DNA of 14,338 nt from Oscillospiraceae bacterium (GCA_015068545.1 SVKH01000026.1:1-14338), one strand, 5' to 3'; counted from the first letter of the stretch, positions 7,624 to 13,849 are shown. The notes: a model not told the origin generated them from the letters alone. Program-made: numbers and translations.

Positions 7624-7666
7624 TTTTACCATATTCTCCTCGTATAATAAATGTAGTAGTTTTTAG

Positions 7667-7694
7667 AGTTCCTCTCCAAGAACTATGATATAAT
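7667..7694. repeat. Direct repeat, copy 2 (5' side of the mannosidase gene)
   Basis: AGTTCCTCTCC, five variable bases, CTATGATAT, then AAT; the partner is at 4888-4915. On the minus strand it places GGAGAGGAACT about 45 bases ahead of the mannosidase start. No open frame follows this copy of the ribosome-binding-like sequence. Confidence 0.55.
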
Positions 7695-7720
7695 TGTTTA
7701 GATGCTGTGGATTGGCACGA

Positions 7721-7794
7721 GGACAGGGGGACGGTTCTATCGTCTTTTATTGAGTCTTTCTACTCAAGGAAGGAGAACCGTCCCCTTGTCTTCC
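7721..7794. repeat. REP-like inverted pair, copy 1
   Basis: The left arm GGACAGGGGGACGGTTCT (7721-7738) faces the right arm AGAACCGTCCCCTTGTC (7774-7790). Between them is a 35-base spacer containing a small perfect hairpin, TTGAGT-CTTTCT-ACTCAA. The element lies three bases beyond the stop of the minus-strand gene ending at 7798. The spacer text (TCTTTCTACTCAAG) is shared with the other two paired copies, so the whole unit has been copied, not just the arms. Confidence 0.85.
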
Positions 7795-7797
7795 TGT

Positions 7798-8298
7798 CTA
7801 ATACCACGACTCTACATTTTGATGTCTACGATGTTTCCAAAATGCTTTTTTATATAAAACAGCATTTTGTGAAACATGATTAATTTTTAAATCTCCATTA
7901 TTTGATTGAATGCTGACAACTGCAAATCCTCCTATGTCAATACCAAAATATCCAGTTCCAAGACTCCCATATTCGGTATCAACATATACATTATAAGGAG
8001 GGTCAATCGGAGGCGAAGAAGTAGGGATCTGAACTTTCCGACATTCTCGTGGCATAAGATTAGATATTGTAGTATATTCTGTTTTTGTATAGGAATCTAC
8101 AAGGTCACATCCATACGATACTTTTATATCATTTAATACTTCGTTAGTATCGTTATATACGACTATTGCGTAAACACTTCGATTATATCCATTTGCAGCG
8201 GGAAATAAGTTACAGGTATATATAAAAAACAATACAATAACCACGAATAGTATTAGTAATAGCACAAAATAATTCATTGATATTTTTCTATGTATCAC
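7798..8298 (-). CDS. Uncharacterised single-pass membrane/exported protein
   Basis: I do not recognise this 166-residue protein. It has a short basic N terminus (MIHRKISMNY), one strongly hydrophobic segment (about residues 10-28, FVLLLILFVVIVLFFIY) and an extracytoplasmic-looking remainder rich in Y, N, S and V, as in a beta-sandwich (VYAIVVYNDTNEVLNDIKVSYG; GYFGIDIGGFAVVSIQ). No lipobox fits well. The start is GTG at 8298, fixed by an AGAGGTGA site seven bases upstream; an internal ATG lies seven codons later. It starts 13 bases after the stop of the gene fragment at 8312-8440, so the two were probably one operon. Its stop sits against a REP-like element. The DNA is more AT-rich than the flanking core genes. 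Confidence 0.75.
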   Translation of the reverse strand: MIHRKISMNYFVLLLILFVVIVLFFIYTCNLFPAANGYNRSVYAIVVYNDTNEVLNDIKVSYGCDLVDSYTKTEYTTISNLMPRECRKVQIPTSSPPIDPPYNVYVDTEYGSLGTGYFGIDIGGFAVVSIQSNNGDLKINHVSQNAVLYKKAFWKHRRHQNVESWY

Positions 8299-8311
8299 TT
8301 TTTATCACCTC

Positions 8312-8440
8312 TTAATCTTTCCAGTCAACCACCCACAAGTGTTTATTGTTAATTCTATTAACAATTTCGTCAACCAATGCATATTCATATGTTTCATACC
8401 ACTTATTTTTGAAATCTTGACCCAATATCCGCCCCAGAAT
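8312..8440 (-). pseudogene. C-terminal gene fragment, product unknown
   Basis: The minus strand encodes ILGRILGQDFKNKWYETYEY and ALVDEIVNRINNKHLWVVDWKD before a TAA at 8312-8314, 42 codons in all. The composition (W, Y, D, K, N, with hydrophobic spacing) looks like a real protein end, but there is no good start or ribosome-binding site. The 5' side is cut by the REP-like element at 8442-8511. The frame stays open through the repeat, which is a repeat effect rather than evidence of a longer gene. It lies 13 bases before the next minus-strand start, consistent with a former operon. No family is recognised. Confidence 0.5.
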
Positions 8441-8441
8441 C

Positions 8442-8511
8442 GGACAAGGGGACGGTTCTATCGTCCATTGCTGATTCTTTCTACTCAAGACAGGAGAACC
8501 GTCCCCTTGTC
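8442..8511. repeat. REP-like inverted pair, copy 2
   Basis: A perfect 17-bp inverted repeat pairs GACAAGGGGACGGTTCT (8443-8459) with AGAACCGTCCCCTTGTC (8495-8511). The 35-base spacer contains GATTCTTTCTACTCAAGACAG, also present in copy 3. It separates the 68-aa gene, whose stop is at 8515, from the gene fragment at 8312-8440. Confidence 0.87.
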
Positions 8512-8514
8512 TTT

Positions 8515-8721
8515 TTACAAATATTTTATAATATACATTGCTCTTTCATAGTCGCTTTTTTTTACATAGAACTTATATTCTGCTTGACATCTGTTCAAGC
8601 TCCACGACATTAGTATTGGATTGATAACATAATTGATATTCTCTTTTTCTAATGTCTCACGAATAAGCATCTGTCTTTTTAAGTCATAAGTAATAGTTAA
8701 TTCTCTTTTATCAAATAACAT
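8515..8721 (-). CDS. Small uncharacterised protein
   Basis: This 68-residue soluble protein reads MLFDKRELTITYDLKRQMLI... and ends EYKFYVKKSDYERAMYIIKYL. An N-terminal strand, a central helix (RQMLIRETLEKENINYVINP) and a terminal strand-helix unit (YKFYVKKSDYERAMYII) suggest a compact alpha/beta fold. It resembles small hypothetical proteins common in Lachnospiraceae and is reminiscent of DUF2007-like folds; this is an impression, not a match. A purine-rich site (GAGGG) lies about ten bases before the ATG, and TATAAT on the minus strand (8747-8752) could be a -10 element, though the -35 is poor. The stop is directly followed by a REP-like element. Confidence 0.65.
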   Translation of the reverse strand: MLFDKRELTITYDLKRQMLIRETLEKENINYVINPILMSWSLNRCQAEYKFYVKKSDYERAMYIIKYL

Positions 8722-8775
8722 AATAGTTATCCCTCAACTCCTATCTATTATAATAATATGTTCTTCCTTCCATTA

Positions 8776-8844
8776 GGACAGGGGGACGGTTCTATTGTCC
8801 TTTGCGGATTCTTTCTACTCAAGACAGGAGAACCGTCCCCTTGT
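8776..8844. repeat. REP-like inverted pair, copy 3
   Basis: The left arm GGACAGGGGGACGGTTCT (8776-8793) faces AGAACCGTCCCCTTGT (8829-8844). The spacer is close to that of copy 2 (CTTTCTACTCAAGACAGG shared). It ends five bases beyond the stop of the minus-strand gene at 8850. Confidence 0.86.
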
Positions 8845-8849
8845 TTTGT

Positions 8850-9152
8850 TTATTTACTCAAAATATCAAAAAGGAATACTATACTGATTACCATGAGAAA
8901 GACATGGGAATAAATAAGCATATTTATTTTGCCAAAGGATTCCTCATCCTTTAGCTTGCGGATGCTTTTTATAATTACCAGGGCAACACCGCATACTATG
9001 GCAGGAAAGAAAAACATACTAAGCATCACACCACCTGTCTGTGTGTGGCTGACGATGAATCCCATTAGTATTATAAAATAGGCGCATCCTCCCAAAAGCG
9101 AGAAGATAAGCTCGCCTGCTCTTGTACTTACAATTTTTCCTACACCTTTCAT
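8850..9152 (-). CDS. Small integral membrane protein, uncharacterised
   Basis: This 100-residue protein has three hydrophobic segments: about residues 13-33 (GELIFSLLGGCAYFIILMGFI), 43-62 (MLSMFFFPAIVCGVALVII) and 79-97 (LIYSHVFLMVISIVFLFDIL). A basic/acidic loop (KSIRKLKDEESFGK) lies between the last two. The ATG is preceded by AAGGAG at the right distance, and a minus-strand promoter (9248-9276) lies about 100 bases upstream, so it heads its own transcript, divergent from sigH. I recognise no family. It could be a small envelope or accessory subunit, but nothing in the sequence says which. Confidence 0.8.
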   Translation of the reverse strand: MKGVGKIVSTRAGELIFSLLGGCAYFIILMGFIVSHTQTGGVMLSMFFFPAIVCGVALVIIKSIRKLKDEESFGKINMLIYSHVFLMVISIVFLFDILSK

Positions 9153-9247
9153 AATTTACTCCTTTTACTGGTCGTTTGATTTTGATTATATCCACGGCCA
9201 AAATTGAATTTTTGACATCATTTTTAAATCTCTCGCGTGTTGTTTAG

Positions 9248-9276
9248 AGTATATCACACACCATTGTATAAATCAA
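9248..9276 (-). promoter_or_regulatory. Probable sigma-A promoter for the small membrane protein
   Basis: On the minus strand, TTGATT (9276-9271) is followed by a 17-base spacer and TATACT (9253-9248). It faces away from the sigH promoter, giving a divergent pair within the 303-base intergenic region 9153-9455. I see no other feature in that region. Confidence 0.7.
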
Positions 9277-9393
9277 TCCAAATCATACAAATAATTATCA
9301 TACATTGGAAATTTATAGTGAGAAGTTATACGATTTTAATAAAAATTAGTCAATGTGTCGGTAAAAGCTTGTTAATTTTATATAAAATTTCAT

Positions 9394-9422
9394 TTGACAT
9401 AAAGTTTTTTTGATGGTATAAT
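9394..9422 (+). promoter_or_regulatory. Consensus sigma-A promoter of sigH
   Basis: TTGACA (9394-9399), exactly 17 bases, then TATAAT (9417-9422), with TGG before the -10: a full consensus match. Transcription should start near 9429, giving a leader of roughly 27 bases. The ATG at 9423 would lie outside the transcript. Confidence 0.92.
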
Positions 9423-9455
9423 ATGTATATTGTAGCGTGGGTGGAGGTATTTTGT

Positions 9456-10082
9456 ATGGACAGATTGGGCGGTGATAAATTTTGCTCTATGTCCGATGAG
9501 GAAGTGGTTTCTCTTTGCCAAAGTGGTGATGAAGACGCACTTAATCATATAATCGCAAGGTACAGAAACTGTGTATATTCCAAGGCGAATACCTACTTTT
9601 TGGCAGGAGCCGAAAAGGAAGACCTTGTTCAGGAAGGCATGATTGGGTTATACAAGGCGGTGCAGGAGTACAAGCCTGATGGCGCAAGCTCTTTTAAGAG
9701 TTTTGCCTATCTTTGCGTGTCAAGGCAGATCTTGACTGCTGTAAAGGCCGCCGGTAGGAAAAAGCATCTTCCGCTTAATTCTTATGTTTCCCTTTCTGAA
9801 ACAGGTGGAGAGCTAGACGGTGAGGAAACGCACAGTATTTCTATCGAGGAGAAAAATCCGGAAGATATTGTAATAGGTCAGGAAAGCCAGAGTCTATTAG
9901 AGGTAAAGGTCAACGCAGTTCTGAGCAAATTGGAGCTTCAGGTTTTTATGTACTACATAGAGGGTATGTCCTATACCGAGATATCAGATTTGGTGGGAAA
10001 GCCTGTAAAAAGTATTGACAATGCCTTGTGCCGTATCAAAAAAAAGCTTACCGGCGCGCTGGAAGAGGATATCCGTTTGTAG
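9456..10082 (+). CDS. sigH: RNA polymerase sigma-H factor (Spo0H)
   Basis: Sigma-H directs transition-state and early sporulation transcription. The 208-residue product matches the B. subtilis factor (218 residues) closely. It has conserved region 2 with DLVQEGMIGLYKAVQEY (from about residue 56) and SSFKSFAYLCVSRQI, the family signature KHLPLNSYVSL, and a region 4 helix-turn-helix with YTEISDLVGKPVKSIDNALCRIKKKL near the C terminus. The start is ATG 9456, with GGAGG eight bases upstream; an in-frame ATG at 9423 adds 11 residues but overlaps the promoter. The final codons and stop overlap a tRNA-like RNA fold. With no terminator after the gene, it is probably co-transcribed with the zinc-ribbon gene. 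Confidence 0.96.
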   Translation: MDRLGGDKFCSMSDEEVVSLCQSGDEDALNHIIARYRNCVYSKANTYFLAGAEKEDLVQEGMIGLYKAVQEYKPDGASSFKSFAYLCVSRQILTAVKAAGRKKHLPLNSYVSLSETGGELDGEETHSISIEEKNPEDIVIGQESQSLLEVKVNAVLSKLELQVFMYYIEGMSYTEISDLVGKPVKSIDNALCRIKKKLTGALEEDIRL

Positions 10083-10136
10083 CTCAAAGAGAGCAGTACA
10101 TATCAGTATGATGGAGGTGCGAGTCCTCCCAGACGG
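10073..10136 (+). ncRNA. tRNA-like cloverleaf overlapping the sigH stop codon
   Basis: The pairing follows tRNA order. A 7-bp acceptor-like stem joins CCGTTTG (10073-10079) and CAGACGG (10130-10136), with one G-U pair. The two-base linker is T, A, as at tRNA positions 8-9. A D-like stem GCTC/GAGC (10082-10085, 10091-10094) has a five-base loop. A short central hairpin is CATA-TCAG-TATG (10099-10110). The T-like arm is GGAGG-TGCGAGT-CCTCC (10113-10129), with a seven-base loop abutting the acceptor strand. It is not a normal tRNA: 64 rather than ~73 nt, no anticodon loop, a D-loop without GG, a T-loop TGCGAGT instead of TTCRANT, and no CCA. It may be a degenerate tRNA gene or a tRNA-mimicking mRNA structure. 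Confidence 0.5.
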
Positions 10137-10178
10137 GAAGAAAATATTTTTATGTAATTCAAAGTGAGGGAATTAGTA

Positions 10179-10451
10179 ATGTACGAAGACAAAACTCTAA
10201 TCTGTAAAGACTGTGGTCAGGAATTTATTTTCTCTGCAGGCGAGCAAGAATTTTATGCTGAAAAAGGCTTCCAAAATGAGCCTATCCGTTGCAAAGATTG
10301 CAGAATTGCAAGAAAGAACAGCATAAGACAAAACAAGGAAATGTATGAAATTACTTGCGCAGATTGCGGAAAGGTGGATAAAGTTCCATTCCTTCCAAAA
10401 AACGACAGACCGGTTTATTGCAGCGAATGTTTTGAAAAACATAGAGCTTAA
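10179..10451 (+). CDS. Two-module zinc-ribbon protein
   Basis: This 90-residue protein has two cysteine modules. The first, CKDCGQEFIFSAGEQEFYAE followed by CKDC, is the 'probable zinc-ribbon' type (zf_Tbcl) common in Firmicutes. The second, ITCADCGKVDKVPFLP followed by RPVYCSECF, is a CxxC...CxxC ribbon. All eight cysteines expected to bind two zinc ions are present. I start at ATG 10179, with an AGGG site about eight bases upstream; the GTG at 10164 lies inside that ribosome-binding region. The role is unknown; such small ribbons may bind nucleic acid or protein. It follows sigH by 96 bases, with a tRNA-like fold between, and a terminator follows it. Confidence 0.85.
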   Translation: MYEDKTLICKDCGQEFIFSAGEQEFYAEKGFQNEPIRCKDCRIARKNSIRQNKEMYEITCADCGKVDKVPFLPKNDRPVYCSECFEKHRA

Positions 10452-10482
10452 TCTCTTGCTTTGGGATTAGAACTGGAAAATA

Positions 10483-10512
10483 GGACGCAAGTTTTCTTTG
10501 CGTCCTTTTGTT
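10483..10512 (+). terminator. Rho-independent terminator after the zinc-ribbon gene
   Basis: GGACGCAA (10483-10490) and TTGCGTCC (10498-10505) pair around a seven-base loop and are followed by TTTTGTTT. It ends the sigH/zinc-ribbon transcript. It stands only about 20 bases before the next start codon. Confidence 0.82.
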
Positions 10513-10533
10513 TGATTTAAAGAGGAATTTTTT

Positions 10534-13449
10534 ATGAAACCGATAATAAAACTTTTGGCCTTTATATCTGTTGCTATGTGCATTTTTACCACCGTAGTCA
10601 ATGCAGATTTTAAAGAGAATCATCCGGTTACACTTACCGACGCCGATGGTAAAATAATTGAGCTTTATGTAACCGGTGACGAATATGTGAATGTTTTGCA
10701 CGATAGTGACGGGTATGTAATGATATGTACGGATTCAGGCTATTATGAATACGCAAAGCTGGAGGATGGCACATTAGTGGCCTGTGGAAATGCACCGTGC
10801 ATGAAGTATGACCAACTTCCGGAATCATACTTTGTAGAAGAACGAGAGCGTGTTATTTCTGAGCTGGAGGCAGAAGGCTTGGTAATTCCTGGGCGAAGTG
10901 CAGAGCTTTTTTCTGCCGGTGCTTCTGTAAAGAAATTTAAAGGCAGCGGTACTATTGTTGTGGTACCTATCGCATTTTCCGGTGGTAGCTGCGATTTTGT
11001 AGGTCTTACAAAAAGCGTGGAAAATGCTTGCGAGTACTTTAAGGAAGTTTCGTATGGTAAGCTTTCTTTGGACTATATAGACGTTTCGGATGGCGGAGAG
11101 ATTTTCGTTTCTTCCAAAGGCGAAAACTACTACCAAGAAAGAAGTCTTTCTAATTTATCAGGCTACTATAATACCGACCAAAGAATGGCAAGGGAAAATG
11201 CTCTGGTTAAAGATGCCTTGGACTTTTACGGGCTATCAGGTAAAACCACAGACTCTTGTGTAGACGTAAATGGTGACGGTGCAAACGATTTTTTGGTATT
11301 TGTGTACAACACGGTAGGTGACCTTGTGTGGAATAGCCTTTTGTGGCCGCATCAGATTCAATACACCTATGATAAGTACAGCGTTTATGGTAAAGGTGTA
11401 AGGAGTTGGATATTTGTGCCGCGTTCAGCGGATGATACAACCTTGTGCCACGAAATGTATCATGCCATTGGTGCACCGGATTTGTACGGGTATACAGACC
11501 AGTATAATTATCTTGGAATGTGGGATATCATGGACAGCGGAAACGGTACTATGCTTACGCACATGAAGTATCATTACGGCGGATGGATAGACGAAATACC
11601 CGAGATAACCACTGCCGGTACATACACTATAAATCCTGCGTGTATGCAGGAAGGTAATTGCTATAAAATCCCTATAAACGACGATGAATACTATGTTGTT
11701 GAGTACCGAAACCGTTACAGCGGAAAGGTTAATTACCTTGATATGTGGAGGCAGTGGCACAACGAAGGCTTGCTGATTACGAGGGTAAATTCCAGCCGTA
11801 TCGGAAGTGGGAATATGGAAGCCTACGAAAATGGTACGGAAATCACATTAGTAAGACATCCGGCGCTTGGCGTGAACAGCATCTTAGGTACGGTGTTGCC
11901 GGAGTTTTCACCGGAAAGCGGATTTGACAGAGTACTTTCATCCGGTGCAACGGACGATAGAACAGTAATTAAAAATATAAAGGAAAATGCAGATGGGACA
12001 CTTAGTTTTGACGTAAGCTTTGACGGAGCTTCCCAAATGGGCTACGAAACCTTGGATAACCACGTTGTCAGAGCCTCATTTGTGTACGATTCCGCCAATA
12101 AGCCTTACTGCAAGCTTGCCGTTTATAAAGTGACTGCCGATAGTAGCGGAAATAAAAGCTATACCCTTGTAGAAAACACTTACGGTATAAAGTATGTGTT
12201 TTTAACAGGAAGAGAATCTTCGGCAAATTCCGCTGACTACATAGAGTATGACCAACCGTTTCCGGTAAGTAAATCGGGCATAGTATGGGCGTATATAGTG
12301 GATAGTGAAGGAAAACGCAGAGGTGACGCCAGTCAGACCTACCTTCACTATTCTGTGCCGGGGATAAATACGGCAAGAGGTGTGCGCAGTTATGAATACG
12401 ATGTGTCCAGATTTTATCAGGATGAAGGTTACAAGCTTGCCGGAATCTCCTTTGAAGCAGGAGACAGGTATGTGGGCAAGGTGAATATGGATAATATCAT
12501 ACACTTTAATGTTGACGGTGTTGAGTATCAGTTTTTGTCGGAAGATGTACAAGGGGCTGCAATGGTATTTTCTGCAGATAAAGTGGCAGTTACCGCCGAA
12601 GACGGAAGTGAAGCCTATATGAAAGGACTAAGCTTTAAAAATTACGCAAAGTCAAGCCTGATACTTTTTGACAGCGAAAATGGCAGAAAGAGTGTGTTTG
12701 AAAATGCAATAACAGCAGATTCCGGTGATAGTATTTCCATGTCGGTGCCCGGTAGCTTTGCAGGGGAAATAAGGTATACCACTGATGGAGTAGAGCCAAC
12801 CTTGGATTCTGCACTATACACAGGACCTATTGAAGTAACTGACGATATGGTGATTCGTGCAATTTCCGTTGTGGACGGAAATATTAAAGGTAGCGAAAGT
12901 ATTAAGGTGTATGTGCAGGAGGACTATCGTGAGTATTCTGCAGAAGAGCTTAACCGAATTTTCAAAAATAGTGGATCTGCTATCTCCGGCGGCGAAGGAA
13001 AATATATAAAAATTGCATACACCAAAGGCGAAGGAACGCTGATTCTTCGTGACAGCAGATGGCTTACTGTGGAGAAAATAGTAAATCCTTCGGAAAGTGG
13101 AGTGTTGTACATAGATGCACGGGATGATATTTATGTCCGAGAGGCATCAGGGAATAATATCAGGCTATCCGTTGTAGATAGTGTAAATCAGGTAGACCTG
13201 ACCATCTTAGAAGATACACAAACCGGTACAAATGTAGCGATGCACAATTTTGGCGGGGATGCTGAGTTCTCGCTGATTGTTGCAAGTTATCAGGGAGATC
13301 GTATGGAAAATGCAGTAGAATCAGAGGTAGTGCTAGATGCAGGAACTACTAAATATACAGATATTGCAGTGTCAGGTGATGCAATTAAGGCATTTTGTGT
13401 AAAATCCTTGTATAACATAGAGCCTGTGGGACGTGCAGACACAAGATAA
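10534..13449 (+). CDS. Secreted M6-family metalloprotease (immune inhibitor A-like)
   Basis: This 971-residue exported protease starts with a Sec signal peptide (MKPIIKLLAFISVAMCIFTTVVNA, cleavage likely after residue 24). A pro-region of about 90 residues with the M6-typical VLHDSDGYVM follows. The catalytic domain (about residues 110-460) carries HEMYHAIGAPD: zinc ligands His306, His310 and Asp316, catalytic Glu307 and a Met-turn at Met333 (WDIMD). DVNGDGAND at about 244-252 looks calcium-binding. Downstream are beta-rich modules, including a chitobiase C-terminal-like segment (about 722-796, RYTTDGVEPTLDSALYTGPI) and a C-terminal KAFCVKSLYNIEPV block seen in clostridial surface proteins. 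No LPXTG or S-layer motif is seen, so it is probably released. AGAGGA supports the start, just behind a terminator with no obvious promoter of its own. Confidence 0.92.
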   Translation: MKPIIKLLAFISVAMCIFTTVVNADFKENHPVTLTDADGKIIELYVTGDEYVNVLHDSDGYVMICTDSGYYEYAKLEDGTLVACGNAPCMKYDQLPESYFVEERERVISELEAEGLVIPGRSAELFSAGASVKKFKGSGTIVVVPIAFSGGSCDFVGLTKSVENACEYFKEVSYGKLSLDYIDVSDGGEIFVSSKGENYYQERSLSNLSGYYNTDQRMARENALVKDALDFYGLSGKTTDSCVDVNGDGANDFLVFVYNTVGDLVWNSLLWPHQIQYTYDKYSVYGKGVRSWIFVPRSADDTTLCHEMYHAIGAPDLYGYTDQYNYLGMWDIMDSGNGTMLTHMKYHYGGWIDEIPEITTAGTYTINPACMQEGNCYKIPINDDEYYVVEYRNRYSGKVNYLDMWRQWHNEGLLITRVNSSRIGSGNMEAYENGTEITLVRHPALGVNSILGTVLPEFSPESGFDRVLSSGATDDRTVIKNIKENADGTLSFDVSFDGASQMGYETLDNHVVRASFVYDSANKPYCKLAVYKVTADSSGNKSYTLVENTYGIKYVFLTGRESSANSADYIEYDQPFPVSKSGIVWAYIVDSEGKRRGDASQTYLHYSVPGINTARGVRSYEYDVSRFYQDEGYKLAGISFEAGDRYVGKVNMDNIIHFNVDGVEYQFLSEDVQGAAMVFSADKVAVTAEDGSEAYMKGLSFKNYAKSSLILFDSENGRKSVFENAITADSGDSISMSVPGSFAGEIRYTTDGVEPTLDSALYTGPIEVTDDMVIRAISVVDGNIKGSESIKVYVQEDYREYSAEELNRIFKNSGSAISGGEGKYIKIAYTKGEGTLILRDSRWLTVEKIVNPSESGVLYIDARDDIYVREASGNNIRLSVVDSVNQVDLTILEDTQTGTNVAMHNFGGDAEFSLIVASYQGDRMENAVESEVVLDAGTTKYTDIAVSGDAIKAFCVKSLYNIEPVGRADTR

Positions 13450-13454
13450 TACAG

Positions 13455-13533
13455 AATCCTCATCTTGTGATGATGCTTTTCTGTAAGCCGGAAGGCTACT
13501 GCAAAGCATTTGAACTAGGTGAGGATTTTTTTT
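13455..13533 (+). terminator. Terminator with a long nested hairpin after the protease gene
   Basis: An outer stem AATCCTCA (13455-13462) / TGAGGATT (13520-13527) runs into eight T residues. Inside it are ATGCTTT/AAAGCAT (13473-13479, 13503-13509) and GTA-GCC / GGC-TAC (13483-13499) closed by a GGAA tetraloop with one bulged A. The layout fits a terminator. The ordered internal loops and GNRA tetraloop are more elaborate than usual and could be a small structured RNA. Confidence 0.65.
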
Positions 13534-13579
13534 GACTTTATAGTAAACTGCGTTCCCATAAAGCAAAAAATAATTATAC

Positions 13580-13627
13580 TGCCGTGCATTTTTGAAAAGC
13601 TTTATCTTTTCAAAAATGCACAGGGCA
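13580..13627. repeat. Long perfect inverted repeat
   Basis: GTGCATTTTTGAAAAG (13584-13599) and CTTTTCAAAAATGCAC (13606-13621) pair over 16 bp around a six-base loop. TGCC and GGCA extend the stem outside a two-base bulge. No T-run follows, so it is not a classical terminator. Confidence 0.75.
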
Positions 13628-13628
13628 T

Positions 13629-13688
13629 AAGAAAAGCAAAATTGCTTCGACCTTTCGCCGTAGGCGGTGCAACGAAGCTGATTTTCTT
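13629..13688. repeat. Nested inverted repeat with three pairing blocks
   Basis: Outer AAGAAAA/TTTTCTT, middle GCTTCG/CGAAGC (13644-13649, 13673-13678) and inner CGCC-GTA-GGCG (13656-13666) nest symmetrically. It sits one base after the preceding inverted repeat, so the two form a tandem cassette of palindromes. They share no sequence with the REP-like family upstream. Confidence 0.65.
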
Positions 13689-13691
13689 GTA

Positions 13692-13720
13692 TTGATATCT
13701 AAATTTGATTATGGTATAAT
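13692..13720 (+). promoter_or_regulatory. Probable sigma-A promoter of the amidohydrolase gene
   Basis: TTGATA (13692-13697), a 17-base spacer, then TATAAT (13715-13720) with TGG just before it (extended -10). It begins directly after the tandem inverted repeats. A start near 13727 leaves a leader of about 123 bases. Confidence 0.82.
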
Positions 13721-13726
13721 TGGCAC

Positions 13727-13849
13727 ATACGGATGTGTTTTAGCAGTACCGGTGTTTTACGGAATAATTGCAAGCTTAAAGGGAAAAATAAAAACATCTG
13801 TATTTATATAAATTATATTTTACCGTTTACATCAAGGGGGACATAAGTT
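13727..13849 (+). other. Long 5' leader of the amidohydrolase gene
   Basis: The leader can close through ACGGATGT-TTTT near its 5' end with AAAA-ACATCTGT about 45 bases later (one G-U pair, one bulged G). Inside, CCG-GTGTTTTA-CGG forms a small hairpin. An AT-rich stretch and the AAGGGGG ribosome-binding site (13834-13840) follow. I match it to no riboswitch class, and no terminator hairpin is visible in it. Confidence 0.35.

Noticed and set aside
8339..8551. Plus-strand frame of 70 codons across the REP-like element
   Set aside because: Composition is low-complexity hydrophobic, the frame crosses a repeat, and the opposite strand carries a more protein-like fragment in the same place.
4441..8844. 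CRISPR array, considered because of the repeated GGGGACGGTTCT motif
   Set aside because: The units are inverted pairs spaced irregularly over 4.4 kb with conserved rather than variable spacers, and no cas gene is present.
9350..9365. Possible Spo0A box (TGTCGGTAAA) upstream of sigH
   Set aside because: It differs from the TGTCGAA core at a key position and occurs once in AT-rich DNA; too weak to call.
9423..9455. An 11-codon N-terminal extension of sigH from ATG 9423
   Set aside because: The ATG abuts the -10 element of a perfect promoter and would not be on the transcript. ATG 9456 has GGAGG at the right distance and fits the family N terminus.
10073..10136. A functional tRNA gene at the sigH 3' end
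   Set aside because: There is no seven-base anticodon loop, the D-loop lacks GG, the T-loop is TGCGAGT and the length is nine bases short. It is reported as a tRNA-like structure instead.
10351..12552. Several minus-strand frames of 90-120 codons opposite the zinc-ribbon and protease genes
   Set aside because: They are antisense shadows of well-supported genes, with no ribosome-binding sites and cysteine/histidine/tyrosine-rich nonsense composition.
13372..13566. Minus-strand 64-codon frame over the protease 3' end
   Set aside because: It overlaps the protease end and the terminator hairpin and has no recognisable domain or start signal.
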